This document shows positions 55,748 through 64,000 of a DNA stretch of 64,000 nucleotides, in pieces (position 1 is the stretch's first letter; every line of letters starts with the position of its first letter). Made by a program: the position numbers and the translations under genes. The DNA is from Bacteroidota bacterium (GTDB lineage: Bacteria > Bacteroidota > Bacteroidia > Bacteroidales > Tannerellaceae), in assembly GCA_023429375.1 (NCBI GenBank), contig JAEYVY010000003.1:1-64000 (forward strand), written 5' to 3'. The notes under the pieces were generated by a model. It was not told where the DNA came from and did not search any database. It saw nothing but the letters and a program-made list of their open reading frames with translations.

Positions 55748-56374
55748 TCACAGCGCTTCTGCAAAGGCTGCAAACATACAGCTCCATGAAGTAGCTCCGC
55801 TATCAGCAAAACCGATGGAGCGTTCACCGTAATTTCGTGCACGACCAAAGTTTGCTTTCATTGATACAGTCGTTTCAGCACCTTGCAATGCTGCAGATGC
55901 CCCTTGCTGTAACAATACTTTTATATCTTTAGAGTCACTTGATTGCATTGCTTCTACTGCTGGAACCAAAGCGTCCATCATCGTTTTATCTCCAGGCTTG
56001 GCTTGTGTTTGTTTCTGAACATTAGCCAATCCAGATTGAAACATGGCTTTTACGCCGTCGGCATCTAACTCCGTTCCAGAGACTCCATCGCTCATACCCA
56101 AAAAGAAGGCTCCAAGCAATGTACTGGTCGATCCGCTAGTTTCCAACATGACAGCAAAACCCATATCGCTGAGCATAGTTTTAAACTCAGCGCCTTTTTC
56201 GGCCGATTTAACAGCGGCCGAAAAAGCAGTGACCATTGCTGTTCCATGATCACCATCGCCGATTACGGCATCCAATTGAGAGAATTCATTTTCTCTTGCC
56301 TTAATCTGCTTCAGCGCATGAGCCAACATATTTTTAAAATCAACTATAGAAAGTATTTCCATATTATTTGCCAA
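55748..56374 (-). CDS. dhaL: Dihydroxyacetone-kinase-like L subunit
   Basis: 208 residues. The Mg-ATP-binding aspartates lie in DAVIGDGDHG (Asp35, Asp40, Asp42), as in DhaL. SGSTSTLLGAFF and AETTVSMKANFGRARNYGERSIG are the further nucleotide-site segments. It overlaps the dhaK end by 11 bases, so the kinase is one translational unit. There is no DhaM phosphotransferase gene, so it may use ATP directly. The substrate could be dihydroxyacetone or another short ketose. Confidence 0.9.
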   Translation of the reverse strand: MANNMEILSIVDFKNMLAHALKQIKARENEFSQLDAVIGDGDHGTAMVTAFSAAVKSAEKGAEFKTMLSDMGFAVMLETSGSTSTLLGAFFLGMSDGVSGTELDADGVKAMFQSGLANVQKQTQAKPGDKTMMDALVPAVEAMQSSDSKDIKVLLQQGASAALQGAETTVSMKANFGRARNYGERSIGFADSGATSWSCMFAAFAEAL

Positions 56375-57371
56375 TAGTTGTCCAATAAGGAGCGTTTGCT
56401 GGTTTATTATTTAAATAATCGATGTGATCATCATCTAATAGGGCAATGATCATTTGGAATCCGGCTTGCTCTTGTACAGTCAGAATTTCTGCTATACGAG
56501 AATGTACAACCTGCAATCCACGTGCTTCAAGTTCTTTATATGCTTTACGGAAAATGATATTCAATTCCATTTGTGTTGTAGCCCCTACGCCATTGATTAT
56601 TAGCATCGCTTTTTGACGACTTTTAGGTTTAAGCTGTTGACACAACAAATCTACCATTTCGGCAGCTGTTTCATCAGCAGATACAAGAGGCTTACGCCCT
56701 CCTCCACCTTCACCATGCTGACCCATACCAATCTCCATGATACCTTCAGGAAGATCACTTATAATGGCATTATTTTGTGGATGTGTACAAGAACGCATAG
56801 CAACAGCCAAAGTCGCTACATTATCTATATAACGCTGTCCAAGCTCTACCAATTCATCTAAAGACTTTCCTTCATCTGCTGCAGCGCCTAATATTTTATA
56901 TAGAGGAACGCATCCGGCCAAACCACGACGATCATTAGACGGCGCATCAATTCCGGCGCTGATATCGTCATGCGTTAGTAATTGTTTTACCTTAATACCT
57001 GCACGTTCTGCCAGTTGACATGCCATATTAGCACTCATCACATCACCTGAGTGATTTAACACAACTAATAGGATACCAGCCTCACGCTTCATCAATTGCA
57101 ATGCTTGAAATAGGCGTTGAGCTCCTGGAGCAGCAAAAATATCACCTACCACAGAGCAATCCAACATACCATCACCTACAAATCCGCTTAACGCTGGTTC
57201 GTGACCTGATCCACCTAAGGTAACGATTGCTACTTTATCAGTTGACTTTGGATTTGCTCTTACTACTATATTTTCTCCACCTAATGCTACTTGATCTTTG
57301 TAAGCTAAAACATATCCTTCTAGCAATTCAGCCGTGATATTTTCAGGTTCGTTGATAAATTTTGTTTTCAT
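56364..57371 (-). CDS. dhaK: Dihydroxyacetone-kinase-like K subunit
   Basis: 335 residues. The covalent substrate-binding histidine is His219 in EIGMGQHGEGGGG. Other family segments include TLGGSGHEPALSGFVGDGML, VLNHSGDVMSANMA and LLIINGVGATTQMEL. E. coli DhaK is 356 residues. It binds the substrate's carbonyl as a hemiaminal for phosphorylation by DhaL. It is the second gene of the VOC-dhaK-dhaL-lsrF-like run. Confidence 0.9.
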   Translation of the reverse strand: MKTKFINEPENITAELLEGYVLAYKDQVALGGENIVVRANPKSTDKVAIVTLGGSGHEPALSGFVGDGMLDCSVVGDIFAAPGAQRLFQALQLMKREAGILLVVLNHSGDVMSANMACQLAERAGIKVKQLLTHDDISAGIDAPSNDRRGLAGCVPLYKILGAAADEGKSLDELVELGQRYIDNVATLAVAMRSCTHPQNNAIISDLPEGIMEIGMGQHGEGGGGRKPLVSADETAAEMVDLLCQQLKPKSRQKAMLIINGVGATTQMELNIIFRKAYKELEARGLQVVHSRIAEILTVQEQAGFQMIIALLDDDHIDYLNNKPANAPYWTTIGK

Positions 57372-57394
57372 GATACTTTTCAGGTTTAATCGTT

Positions 57395-57709
57395 TTATTT
57401 TATTTCCATTAATTCAATAGCTAAGCCTTCTTCTTCAATGAATGCAATCGTAAGATGTTCGTCACATACAGCTGGGCCAAATATAACATTTGCTCCTTTT
57501 AGGGCTTCTTCCAAGCAAGGTACAGTATACGCAATATGTCCGTTATCTTGAACTAATGCAGGTATACAGCTACCTGGTTCAAATTTCAAGTATTCAATCT
57601 TATTCGGGCTTTTAGAATAATCTGTTAACCATACCCCTAGTCCTTCATTAAAAACAGCTCCTTCTTTGATTTCTTTAGTGATAATACCTACGTGATTAAA
57701 TGTTCTCAT
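57395..57709 (-). CDS. VOC-superfamily protein beside dhaKL
   Basis: 104 residues forming a single glyoxalase/VOC half: MRTFNHVGIITKEI at the start, EYLKFEPGSCIPALVQDNGHIAYTVPCLEEAL in the middle, and GLAIELMEI with the last metal-ligand glutamate at the end. It is short for a complete VOC unit and would need to dimerise. By context it could be an isomerase or lyase in the pathway of the ketose kinase and thiolase. It is 29 bases after the ResB-CcsA gene, so both may be on one transcript. Confidence 0.8.
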   Translation of the reverse strand: MRTFNHVGIITKEIKEGAVFNEGLGVWLTDYSKSPNKIEYLKFEPGSCIPALVQDNGHIAYTVPCLEEALKGANVIFGPAVCDEHLTIAFIEEEGLAIELMEIK

Positions 57710-57738
57710 GATATTAAATATTTATGTTAATAATTATG

Positions 57739-60201
57739 TTATTGAATAAATTTCTTCTTTTCCTTCGGCCATTTTTTCCATCCATTGTAAGACAGTATGG
57801 CCAGCAAAACGATAACGGCTAAAGCGACAAACAGATAGGTAAAGACTCCTCCCATGGCATCGTTTGCACCATACGAATGCATACCGCTCAAGAAGTAGTT
57901 TACACCAAAGAATGTCATCAACACAGAAAAGATAGCAATAGCTGAATTAAAGTTGAACAACCAATAATTCTGACATTTTTTGATTAGTCGCAAGTGCGTT
58001 ACCGTCACATAAACGATTATCGTGATTAAGGCCCACGTCTCTTTTGGGTCCCAGCCCCAATAACGCCCCCATGATTCATTCGCCCAGATAGCACCTAAGA
58101 ATGTACCAATCGTCATAAGGGCAATTCCAACATGAAGCGATAACTCATTTATCAAGCTCAATTCTTTCATTCTGGCAATCAACAGATCTTCTTTCTTAAC
58201 CCGTCCAAAGCACATCAGAATCATATTCGTGAGTCCAATCAGACAGCTAATACCAAAGAAACCATAAGCTGCTACAATTACTGCAACATGGAACATAAGC
58301 CAAGGCGATTTAAGAACAGGCACCAATGGATTGATTTGCGGATCCATCCAATTTAATCCCGAAACAAATAGAATGATACCTCCAAATAAGGTAGCCAAGG
58401 CAAAGGTCATCGTACTTTTGCGAAGGAATATCAACCCTCCTGCAACTGTAGCCCATGCCACATATACCATCGTTTCATACGAATTACTCCATGGCGCATA
58501 ACCTGCAATATACCAACGCATGCCCATACCCGTCATGTGATAGATAAAGACGGCAATAATTCCTGAGGCCAGAATCCATTTGGCCCATACCATCCATTTC
58601 TTTGATTCAAACAAAGACAGGAATGCCAACACGAGTGAGAGTCCGGCCAATATCAAATAGAATATCTTGCAATAGCGGAATATATCCAATTTATTATACA
58701 TCAGTTCCACATTAATCTTTTGCGGATCGATGGTAATTGTCTTATTTTTGGCATTCTGATACGTACGAATCATTTCCAACACTTCATCGGCTTTGGTCCA
58801 GTCACGGCTTTGAAGCCCATTCTGTACCTCTCCTATATACCATTGCATAATACGTGAAACGAACATAGAATCCTGACCGGAAAAAGAGGATAAATCATCT
58901 CCAGGAGCATACCATGTATGTAATGGGTCATCCTCTTTAGGAAAGAGATTCAACATTTGATGATTGAATAGCTGATGAAGAATATTAATCTGTTCGTCCA
59001 ACTTCATCAAATCCTTATCAAAACGGGTTCGTTCGGTCGGCATTTTATGATAGGCTTCTTCTAGTCGTTCTTGCAGCTTGTATTGCCCGTTACTATCAAA
59101 TACTTCAATATAAGCACAGGCTTTATCTGTCAGGTCATAATATTTTGCTAATTCTTCGCTTTTGTGTGTGATGAAAGGAATACGCATCCACATGTCCGGC
59201 ATAGCCAAAACACTTAGCAAGAATTGATCAGAGTTCAGGTTTTTATAGGTATTCTCTTTATGTAGTTTTCTTAGTATTTCAGACGAAAAAGTATTGACAG
59301 GTATCATGCGTCCATTTGCAGATTGAATGGGCAATGAGCCGAATTTCTCTGCATGTTCAGGACTAACCGAATATTTTAATATAGCATCTGCCATTTGTGA
59401 TGCATTCGGCTGGGCATTCACTTGAAGGGAAGAAATAAATAAAAGTAGCAACGCGCCAATTGTTGTCTTAACTGTGCTTCTTAAATCATTTAGCTGACGC
59501 CCTAATTGTCTGAATCGGGAGTTGCGTCCTATAAAGCTTAAAACAAATCCAATAAGTAGTAAACCATAACCAAAATAGGTAATCGTTCGACCGGCTACAT
59601 CTTGGTTAACCGATAAAACCGTTCCCTTTTCGTCTTTATCATATGACGCTTGGAACAGTCGATAACCTTTAATATCAATTACATTATTCATGAATACACG
59701 GTCGTTTATCTTTTTACCGTCCACATGAATAATCAAATCACTTTCGAAAGATGACGGACTGCTTGAACCCGGATAGCGAACCAACGAAAACTTCACCAGT
59801 TCAACTGCAAAAGGAAGCGTCTTATATTCCGTCCCACTAGTAGATTGAATAGCCATGCGGTCTTCACGTTCACCTTCACGTATATGAAGAATTCCTTCTG
59901 TACCGAAAAGATGCGTAACTAAAGCACCGCCAAGAATAACAATAAAAGCAAAGTGAATAATGATGAAGCCCCATTTCTTCTTTTTCAACAATTGATGCTC
60001 AATCACTTCATAAATAAAATTGACGATCATCATAAACTGTAAGAAAATAAATACAGGCGAATAGTAGACCATCGCTTTAGCAGCTATTGTACCATGATAC
60101 TTCTCAATAAAAGTAGCAAAGGCTAAGCCTAAAGCATAAATAATCAACAAAAAAATCGTTGTCACATAAGAAGAAAGGATACCTTCAATTCTTGCTTTCA
60201 T
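57739..60201 (-). CDS. Fused ResB-CcsA cytochrome c maturation protein
   Basis: 820 residues. The N-terminal ResB-like part holds membrane helices at about 10-35, 45-65, 75-95 and 205-230, with a periplasmic loop. A long soluble segment of about 230-500 follows, then the CcsA part with helices from 515 to the end and the tryptophan-rich WGRYWGWDPKETWAL haem-handling motif. System II enzymes carry haem across the membrane and attach it to CXXCH apocytochromes. The upstream gene on the same strand encodes two CXXCH sites, a probable client. Confidence 0.92.
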   Translation of the reverse strand: MKARIEGILSSYVTTIFLLIIYALGLAFATFIEKYHGTIAAKAMVYYSPVFIFLQFMMIVNFIYEVIEHQLLKKKKWGFIIIHFAFIVILGGALVTHLFGTEGILHIREGEREDRMAIQSTSGTEYKTLPFAVELVKFSLVRYPGSSSPSSFESDLIIHVDGKKINDRVFMNNVIDIKGYRLFQASYDKDEKGTVLSVNQDVAGRTITYFGYGLLLIGFVLSFIGRNSRFRQLGRQLNDLRSTVKTTIGALLLLFISSLQVNAQPNASQMADAILKYSVSPEHAEKFGSLPIQSANGRMIPVNTFSSEILRKLHKENTYKNLNSDQFLLSVLAMPDMWMRIPFITHKSEELAKYYDLTDKACAYIEVFDSNGQYKLQERLEEAYHKMPTERTRFDKDLMKLDEQINILHQLFNHQMLNLFPKEDDPLHTWYAPGDDLSSFSGQDSMFVSRIMQWYIGEVQNGLQSRDWTKADEVLEMIRTYQNAKNKTITIDPQKINVELMYNKLDIFRYCKIFYLILAGLSLVLAFLSLFESKKWMVWAKWILASGIIAVFIYHMTGMGMRWYIAGYAPWSNSYETMVYVAWATVAGGLIFLRKSTMTFALATLFGGIILFVSGLNWMDPQINPLVPVLKSPWLMFHVAVIVAAYGFFGISCLIGLTNMILMCFGRVKKEDLLIARMKELSLINELSLHVGIALMTIGTFLGAIWANESWGRYWGWDPKETWALITIIVYVTVTHLRLIKKCQNYWLFNFNSAIAIFSVLMTFFGVNYFLSGMHSYGANDAMGGVFTYLFVALAVIVLLAILSYNGWKKWPKEKKKFIQ

Positions 60202-60258
60202 TTGTCTTCGTGTTAAATTTTAATTGTCTTCGTGGCATACAAGACACCACGAAGACAA
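60200..60258. repeat. Hairpin and direct repeat of TTGTCTTCGTG before ResB-CcsA
   Basis: TTGTCTTCGTGG (60224-60235) and CCACGAAGACAA (60247-60258) form a perfect 12-bp stem, and TTTGTCTTCGTG occurs again just before it (about 60201-60212). The hairpin follows the stop of the di-haem gene. It lacks a clean T-run on the minus strand, so it may be a processing or attenuation site instead of a terminator. Confidence 0.6.
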
Positions 60259-60269
60259 TCAGCTTTTTA

Positions 60270-63200
60270 TTAATCTTCAATTATAACTCTAAAGCCAACA
60301 TTGAATACGCGTTGCCATGGATAATAGGCCTTACGTGTATAAGAGGTGGCGAATTTTGGGCGTTCAATATACGAACCTCCTCGCACAACTTTGTATTCTG
60401 AAGAAGATTTAACTTTTTCTGAATACGGATAAGGGTTATAATCAGATCGTGTCCATTCTGCAATATTTCCATGCATACTGTACAATCCGAATGGATTAGG
60501 CGTAAACACTTTCGAATCTGTCTGAATCATATGGCCATCGTCAACACCTTCTTCTTTCGGAATGAAGTTGTAGTATTTGAACCAAGGATTAGTCTTTGCC
60601 ATTGGCTGTGGATCGATACCACTTACCGCCATATTAGACAATTGACTATCTGCCAGATTTTCAAAAGAAGCAAAGTTTGAATTCAGGTCACCATACCAGA
60701 AATCCTTATCACTACCTGCACGACAAGCCCATTCCCATTGAGCTTCTGTAGGAAGAGTAATCTTCAGACCTGTTTTCTCACTTAGCTTTTTACAATATGC
60801 CATGGCATCTTCATAACTCACACGAATTACCGGTTGTTCAGGTAAATTTGCATTATACCCGGCACGCGTATGATCTTTCCAGAATTGATCCACATAGCGG
60901 CTATCATGTTCCGGGAAAATCACGTTAAACTGCGCGTTCGTTACTTCTATTTCTGCCATCCAGAAAGGTTTGTCGACCTTTGCCTTGGTAGCTGGAGCAT
61001 TGTCGCTACTACCCTTTGAGCTACCCATTACAAACTCACCGGCAGGAATACGGACGAAATTCATTTTCAATCCGGGTGCAAGTTCTATCGACTTACGTGT
61101 TTCCTTCTCATTTGCCAGCATAGTTTTAATAGCTTGAGCATCAAACGGCCAACCTTTAACTTTAATGTTCTTCTCCTTTATCGGAGCTGATTTAGGAGGC
61201 ATCACCGGAGTAATTTCACCTTGCGACTTCAAATATGCAGCATAGTCTGCAATTTCCTTTTTCCAGTCCACACCTGCCCCATTGCCATATTTATCTGACA
61301 GTTCTTTACGACGACTTATCTGATCAAACCCTTTGTATGGGAATGCATCGTACAGACTAGCATTAAAATAGCCCTTATCCGGAGCATTATAATCAATCCA
61401 GTTATAAAGGGTTTGCCATTCTTTATCGGTCAAGGTAACATTGTGATGACCCTTCTTAAGAAGACGAATCAGTTCACTCGTATTTGCATGATATTCATAA
61501 GGCTGAAGCACTATCATATCTGCTTCCGGTCCTTGACGGTGTACGTAAGGATGCAGATTCAAATACGATGTGCCGTATCCACGTTTATCCTTCTCTCCTC
61601 CACGCAGATCAAAGGCTTTACCCTCACCTGTGTGACAAGCAATACAAGCTCTGTCAAGTATTGGTTGCACTTCAAGATCGAATGTAAACGAACGTACACC
61701 TCCTTCAGGAGTCTTTAATTTCAAAGGAGCTTTTTGTGAAGCGATTACACGTTTTGGTATAGCAATCTTATTTTGATCTTCGTGACAGCCTACACATGAT
61801 ACTACTTCACCAGGCATTCCTGTAAACCAGCTACGCATCCATTGTACGGCCGCTCCATCCTTATCCAAAGGCTGTATAGAGATAGGCGTGTTTGCCGGTA
61901 TTTTGAATATAACCGAACCATCCTCTTCAACAGGAACGGTGCCTAGCAAACGCTTAATATCCCAGCCACTTTGAATACCCTGTGCATAATGGTCAGACGG
62001 TGTACTCAAGTAAGCATATTCATAAGCGTGAATACGAAGCGATTTGATTGTACCGCGAGGCACATCACGCAATCCTTCTCCTTCATACAAGTCTTGAATA
62101 AATACGGTTGCTTCCTTATCAGCCAAATTCACACGATCAGGAATTACAGGAGGAGTCGTTGTCTTACGTAGAAGTATCGGGCTGATATACCCTTCTCCTT
62201 CTGTCTTAACGAGACAAGTCACATTATCGAATACGTCCACCAAATACAATCCCCAAAGATCATTTGGATTCAATTTCGCAGCAACAAGGAAATATTTATC
62301 ATTAAGAGGTGTAGGCTTTATAAACTGAGGCCATACGCCATCTACCAATTCGTCTTTTATCTCAGGAATGATTTTACGGTTACGATAAGGAATTTCCTGG
62401 ATCATACCTTCAACACCTTTACGAGCCTTTGTCGGATCGAAAAGAATGATACGTCCTGAACGGGCAATTCCATGATGTCCGGAAATAATACCCACAAATG
62501 CAGACGAATGTCCGGGCAATGGTTGAATATCGAACGTACTATTAGGGAACATAGATCCACTACCAAATAAAGCCTTATTCTCCGTTCCATCCGGATTCAT
62601 GTGCATAACTATACGAGAGAAGTAATGCGTTAAATCGGTATATTCCCAACGTGTATACATGACTCTACCATTGTTCATGATTACCGGGTTCCAGTTTGCA
62701 TCCTGGTCGAAAGTAAGACGGCGTAGATCCTTAGTTTCCGGATTAAACAACACCATATTTCCTACCGGGTCTTCACCGCTTACACAAGGGACACCTTGGT
62801 AACCGATATTTGCATTTGCAATCACTCGACCATCGGGCAAATAAGTACCATCATAAAACTCCAAATCCGGTTCTACCGTTTCTACCAGAGGTTTAAATCC
62901 GGTTCCATCGGTTTTCACTTCAAAAACATTCCAGCGTTTATCCGGCATCAATGAAGTAAACATCAAACGGTTACCATCCCAATGCAGCTTCAAATCAGCA
63001 ATAGAAGCTGTTCCCTCAGGTTTGAAAATAGTCTTCATGTTGATATCACCGCTCAGATTGGATAGCTCAACAATCTCTGCGTTAAAACCTTCGCGACGAG
63101 TCGATTGCTGGTTGCTCCAGTTGTTGGCTTGCGTGCCTAACGCCGGAGCCATGGCTGTACGGGCTGTTGTACCTAGTTTAAAGCGAGTGGCTACAATCTT

Positions 63201-64000
63201 ATCCCCTTTCAAGAATGGATTGGCTAATAATATCGCTTTCTTATTTGCGATTGCTTTTTCTGCATTTTTCAATACAGTTTCATCAGCCGCATAAATACCC
63301 GAGAATCCATTTTTTACCAACGTCTCCAGTTCATTCAGTAAAGGCTGGTATTTGGATGCATCGAAATCCTTCATAGCTTTCATATCGTTAAAAGCAAGTC
63401 GGATAGCTTCCATATTCAACCAATCCAATTCTTCTTGAATGTCGCTAACACGTTTAGCTACTTCAAAGAGTTCCAGATAAGCACGGATTTGTTTATCAAC
63501 ATCCTTTTCTGCTTCGATGCGTTTTATTTCATTTTCGAAATAAGTTTTATCCTTCAGCCTGCTACTTAATGTACGGATAGCATCACGCTCAGCCGAAGCA
63601 TCGCTTGCTGCCAACCAGTTTTCCAATTCTCCGAAGTTTGCACCCAATGCCCCAATCTGATCAGGATAGGCATTGAACAGTTTGTTTACTACTTCCTTTG
63701 GATAAACATTTAAGATACGGAAATAAACACTTCCTACTTTAGACTGGTCACAGATACCTGTTTCAGCCTCGAAGCGCACGAATTGTTTATCTAATTTATA
63801 GACAATCACACCATTGGCGTGACTTACAACTCCATGCTCATATTTTTTGCCATTTACCACAATCGGATTACCATACAAGTCTGTATTCTTACGAATTCCA
63901 CCCGAGCCTGTATGTGCATACGTCGGTGTCAGTTCGTCGAGCCAGACAAAGGTACCATCCGCTTTGAACAGACGAGCATTGGCCCAGACTCCCCAGTCCC
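60270..64000 (-). CDS. NPCBM / HzsA-like / di-haem / FGE-like protein, 5' end beyond the window
   Basis: At least 1,243 residues. The frame stays open from a TTG at 63878 to the right edge, encoding DWGVWANARLFKADG and YAHTGSGGIRKNTD of an NPCBM (carbohydrate-binding) domain, so the true start lies outside the window. The domains in order are NPCBM; a helical region; a beta-propeller-like region resembling the hydrazine synthase alpha-subunit family; two CXXCH haem sites (VSCVGCHED near 61780-61800, RACIACHTG near 61630-61650); and a C-terminal formylglycine-enzyme-like domain (FVRIPAGEFVMGSS, LPTEAQWEWACRAGS, GNIAEWTRSDYN, GFRVIIED). It is probably an extracytoplasmic redox or sugar-binding protein of unknown role. 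Confidence 0.85.
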   Translation of the reverse strand, partial: DWGVWANARLFKADGTFVWLDELTPTYAHTGSGGIRKNTDLYGNPIVVNGKKYEHGVVSHANGVIVYKLDKQFVRFEAETGICDQSKVGSVYFRILNVYPKEVVNKLFNAYPDQIGALGANFGELENWLAASDASAERDAIRTLSSRLKDKTYFENEIKRIEAEKDVDKQIRAYLELFEVAKRVSDIQEELDWLNMEAIRLAFNDMKAMKDFDASKYQPLLNELETLVKNGFSGIYAADETVLKNAEKAIANKKAILLANPFLKGDKIVATRFKLGTTARTAMAPALGTQANNWSNQQSTRREGFNAEIVELSNLSGDINMKTIFKPEGTASIADLKLHWDGNRLMFTSLMPDKRWNVFEVKTDGTGFKPLVETVEPDLEFYDGTYLPDGRVIANANIGYQGVPCVSGEDPVGNMVLFNPETKDLRRLTFDQDANWNPVIMNNGRVMYTRWEYTDLTHYFSRIVMHMNPDGTENKALFGSGSMFPNSTFDIQPLPGHSSAFVGIISGHHGIARSGRIILFDPTKARKGVEGMIQEIPYRNRKIIPEIKDELVDGVWPQFIKPTPLNDKYFLVAAKLNPNDLWGLYLVDVFDNVTCLVKTEGEGYISPILLRKTTTPPVIPDRVNLADKEATVFIQDLYEGEGLRDVPRGTIKSLRIHAYEYAYLSTPSDHYAQGIQSGWDIKRLLGTVPVEEDGSVIFKIPANTPISIQPLDKDGAAVQWMRSWFTGMPGEVVSCVGCHEDQNKIAIPKRVIASQKAPLKLKTPEGGVRSFTFDLEVQPILDRACIACHTGEGKAFDLRGGEKDKRGYGTSYLNLHPYVHRQGPEADMIVLQPYEYHANTSELIRLLKKGHHNVTLTDKEWQTLYNWIDYNAPDKGYFNASLYDAFPYKGFDQISRRKELSDKYGNGAGVDWKKEIADYAAYLKSQGEITPVMPPKSAPIKEKNIKVKGWPFDAQAIKTMLANEKETRKSIELAPGLKMNFVRIPAGEFVMGSSKGSSDNAPATKAKVDKPFWMAEIEVTNAQFNVIFPEHDSRYVDQFWKDHTRAGYNANLPEQPVIRVSYEDAMAYCKKLSEKTGLKITLPTEAQWEWACRAGSDKDFWYGDLNSNFASFENLADSQLSNMAVSGIDPQPMAKTNPWFKYYNFIPKEEGVDDGHMIQTDSKVFTPNPFGLYSMHGNIAEWTRSDYNPYPYSEKVKSSSEYKVVRGGSYIERPKFATSYTRKAYYPWQRVFNVGFRVIIED

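Noticed and set aside
60270..63878. Start of the large di-haem protein at 63878
   Set aside because: The codon is TTG and the frame stays open with NPCBM-like residues to the window edge.

Overview
The window reads as chromosome of a Bacteroidales bacterium, possibly Parabacteroides-like; the genus cannot be fixed from this sequence. Evidence: many Bacteroidetes-type promoter boxes (TAnnTTTG), a hybrid two-component system, a TamL-type lipoprotein Omp85 protein, DUF4270, DUF4296 and DUF3408 proteins, a GH95 fucosidase, B12-dependent ribonucleotide reductase and A+T-rich spacers.

Region 1 (1 to about 13,075) is an accessory element. At the left, an insertion-sequence transposase, cut by the window edge, has removed the 5' end of a CTnDOT-type tyrosine recombinase. 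Two small helix-turn-helix (excisionase-like) genes, a DUF3408 protein and a MobC-like relaxosome protein follow, but no relaxase. In its place lies a defense block under its own promoter: a small Cro/CI regulator, a Type ISP restriction-modification enzyme split exactly between its methyltransferase and target-recognition parts, with a possible HEPN-type gene and a small unknown gene between the halves, then a DUF5655 nuclease, an AlbA_2/ATPase/winged-helix protein with an 11-bp tandem repeat in its coding sequence, and a DUF6155-like protein. A tRNA-3'-end-like sequence followed by a strong terminator at 13,036-13,120 is the likely right boundary.

Region 2 (13,137-29,400) is mixed chromosomal and accessory content: a GH95 alpha-L-fucosidase without SusC/D partners, an operon of GyrI-like, WYL regulator and PhnB-like proteins, a GNAT acetyltransferase, an overlapping DUF169/DUF3788 pair, a pirin, a secreted M16 peptidase and an isolated hybrid two-component regulator, then a 1.1-kb gene-free A+T-rich stretch with repeated ACATATGT palindromes.

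Region 3 (29,477-54,800) is core housekeeping: XRE regulator with pyrK-pyrD, a decayed outer-membrane-protein gene, tRNA-Arg(UCU), tamL, an rRNA methyltransferase, an ileS-dksA-like-lspA-DUF4296 operon, cysQ, glyA, panB, an aldo/keto reductase, nrdJ, DUF4270 with a short glycogen-synthase-like protein, panC-panD, riboflavin synthase, a nitroreductase and a beta-propeller lipoprotein. The IleRS carries a GIHH sequence in place of HIGH.

Region 4 (54,842-64,000) is a minus-strand run: a very large NPCBM/HzsA-like/di-heme/FGE-like protein that runs off the right edge, a fused ResB-CcsA cytochrome c maturation protein, then a VOC protein, dhaK, dhaL and an lsrF-like thiolase, which together suggest a phosphorylated-ketose pathway ending at dihydroxyacetone phosphate and acetyl-CoA.
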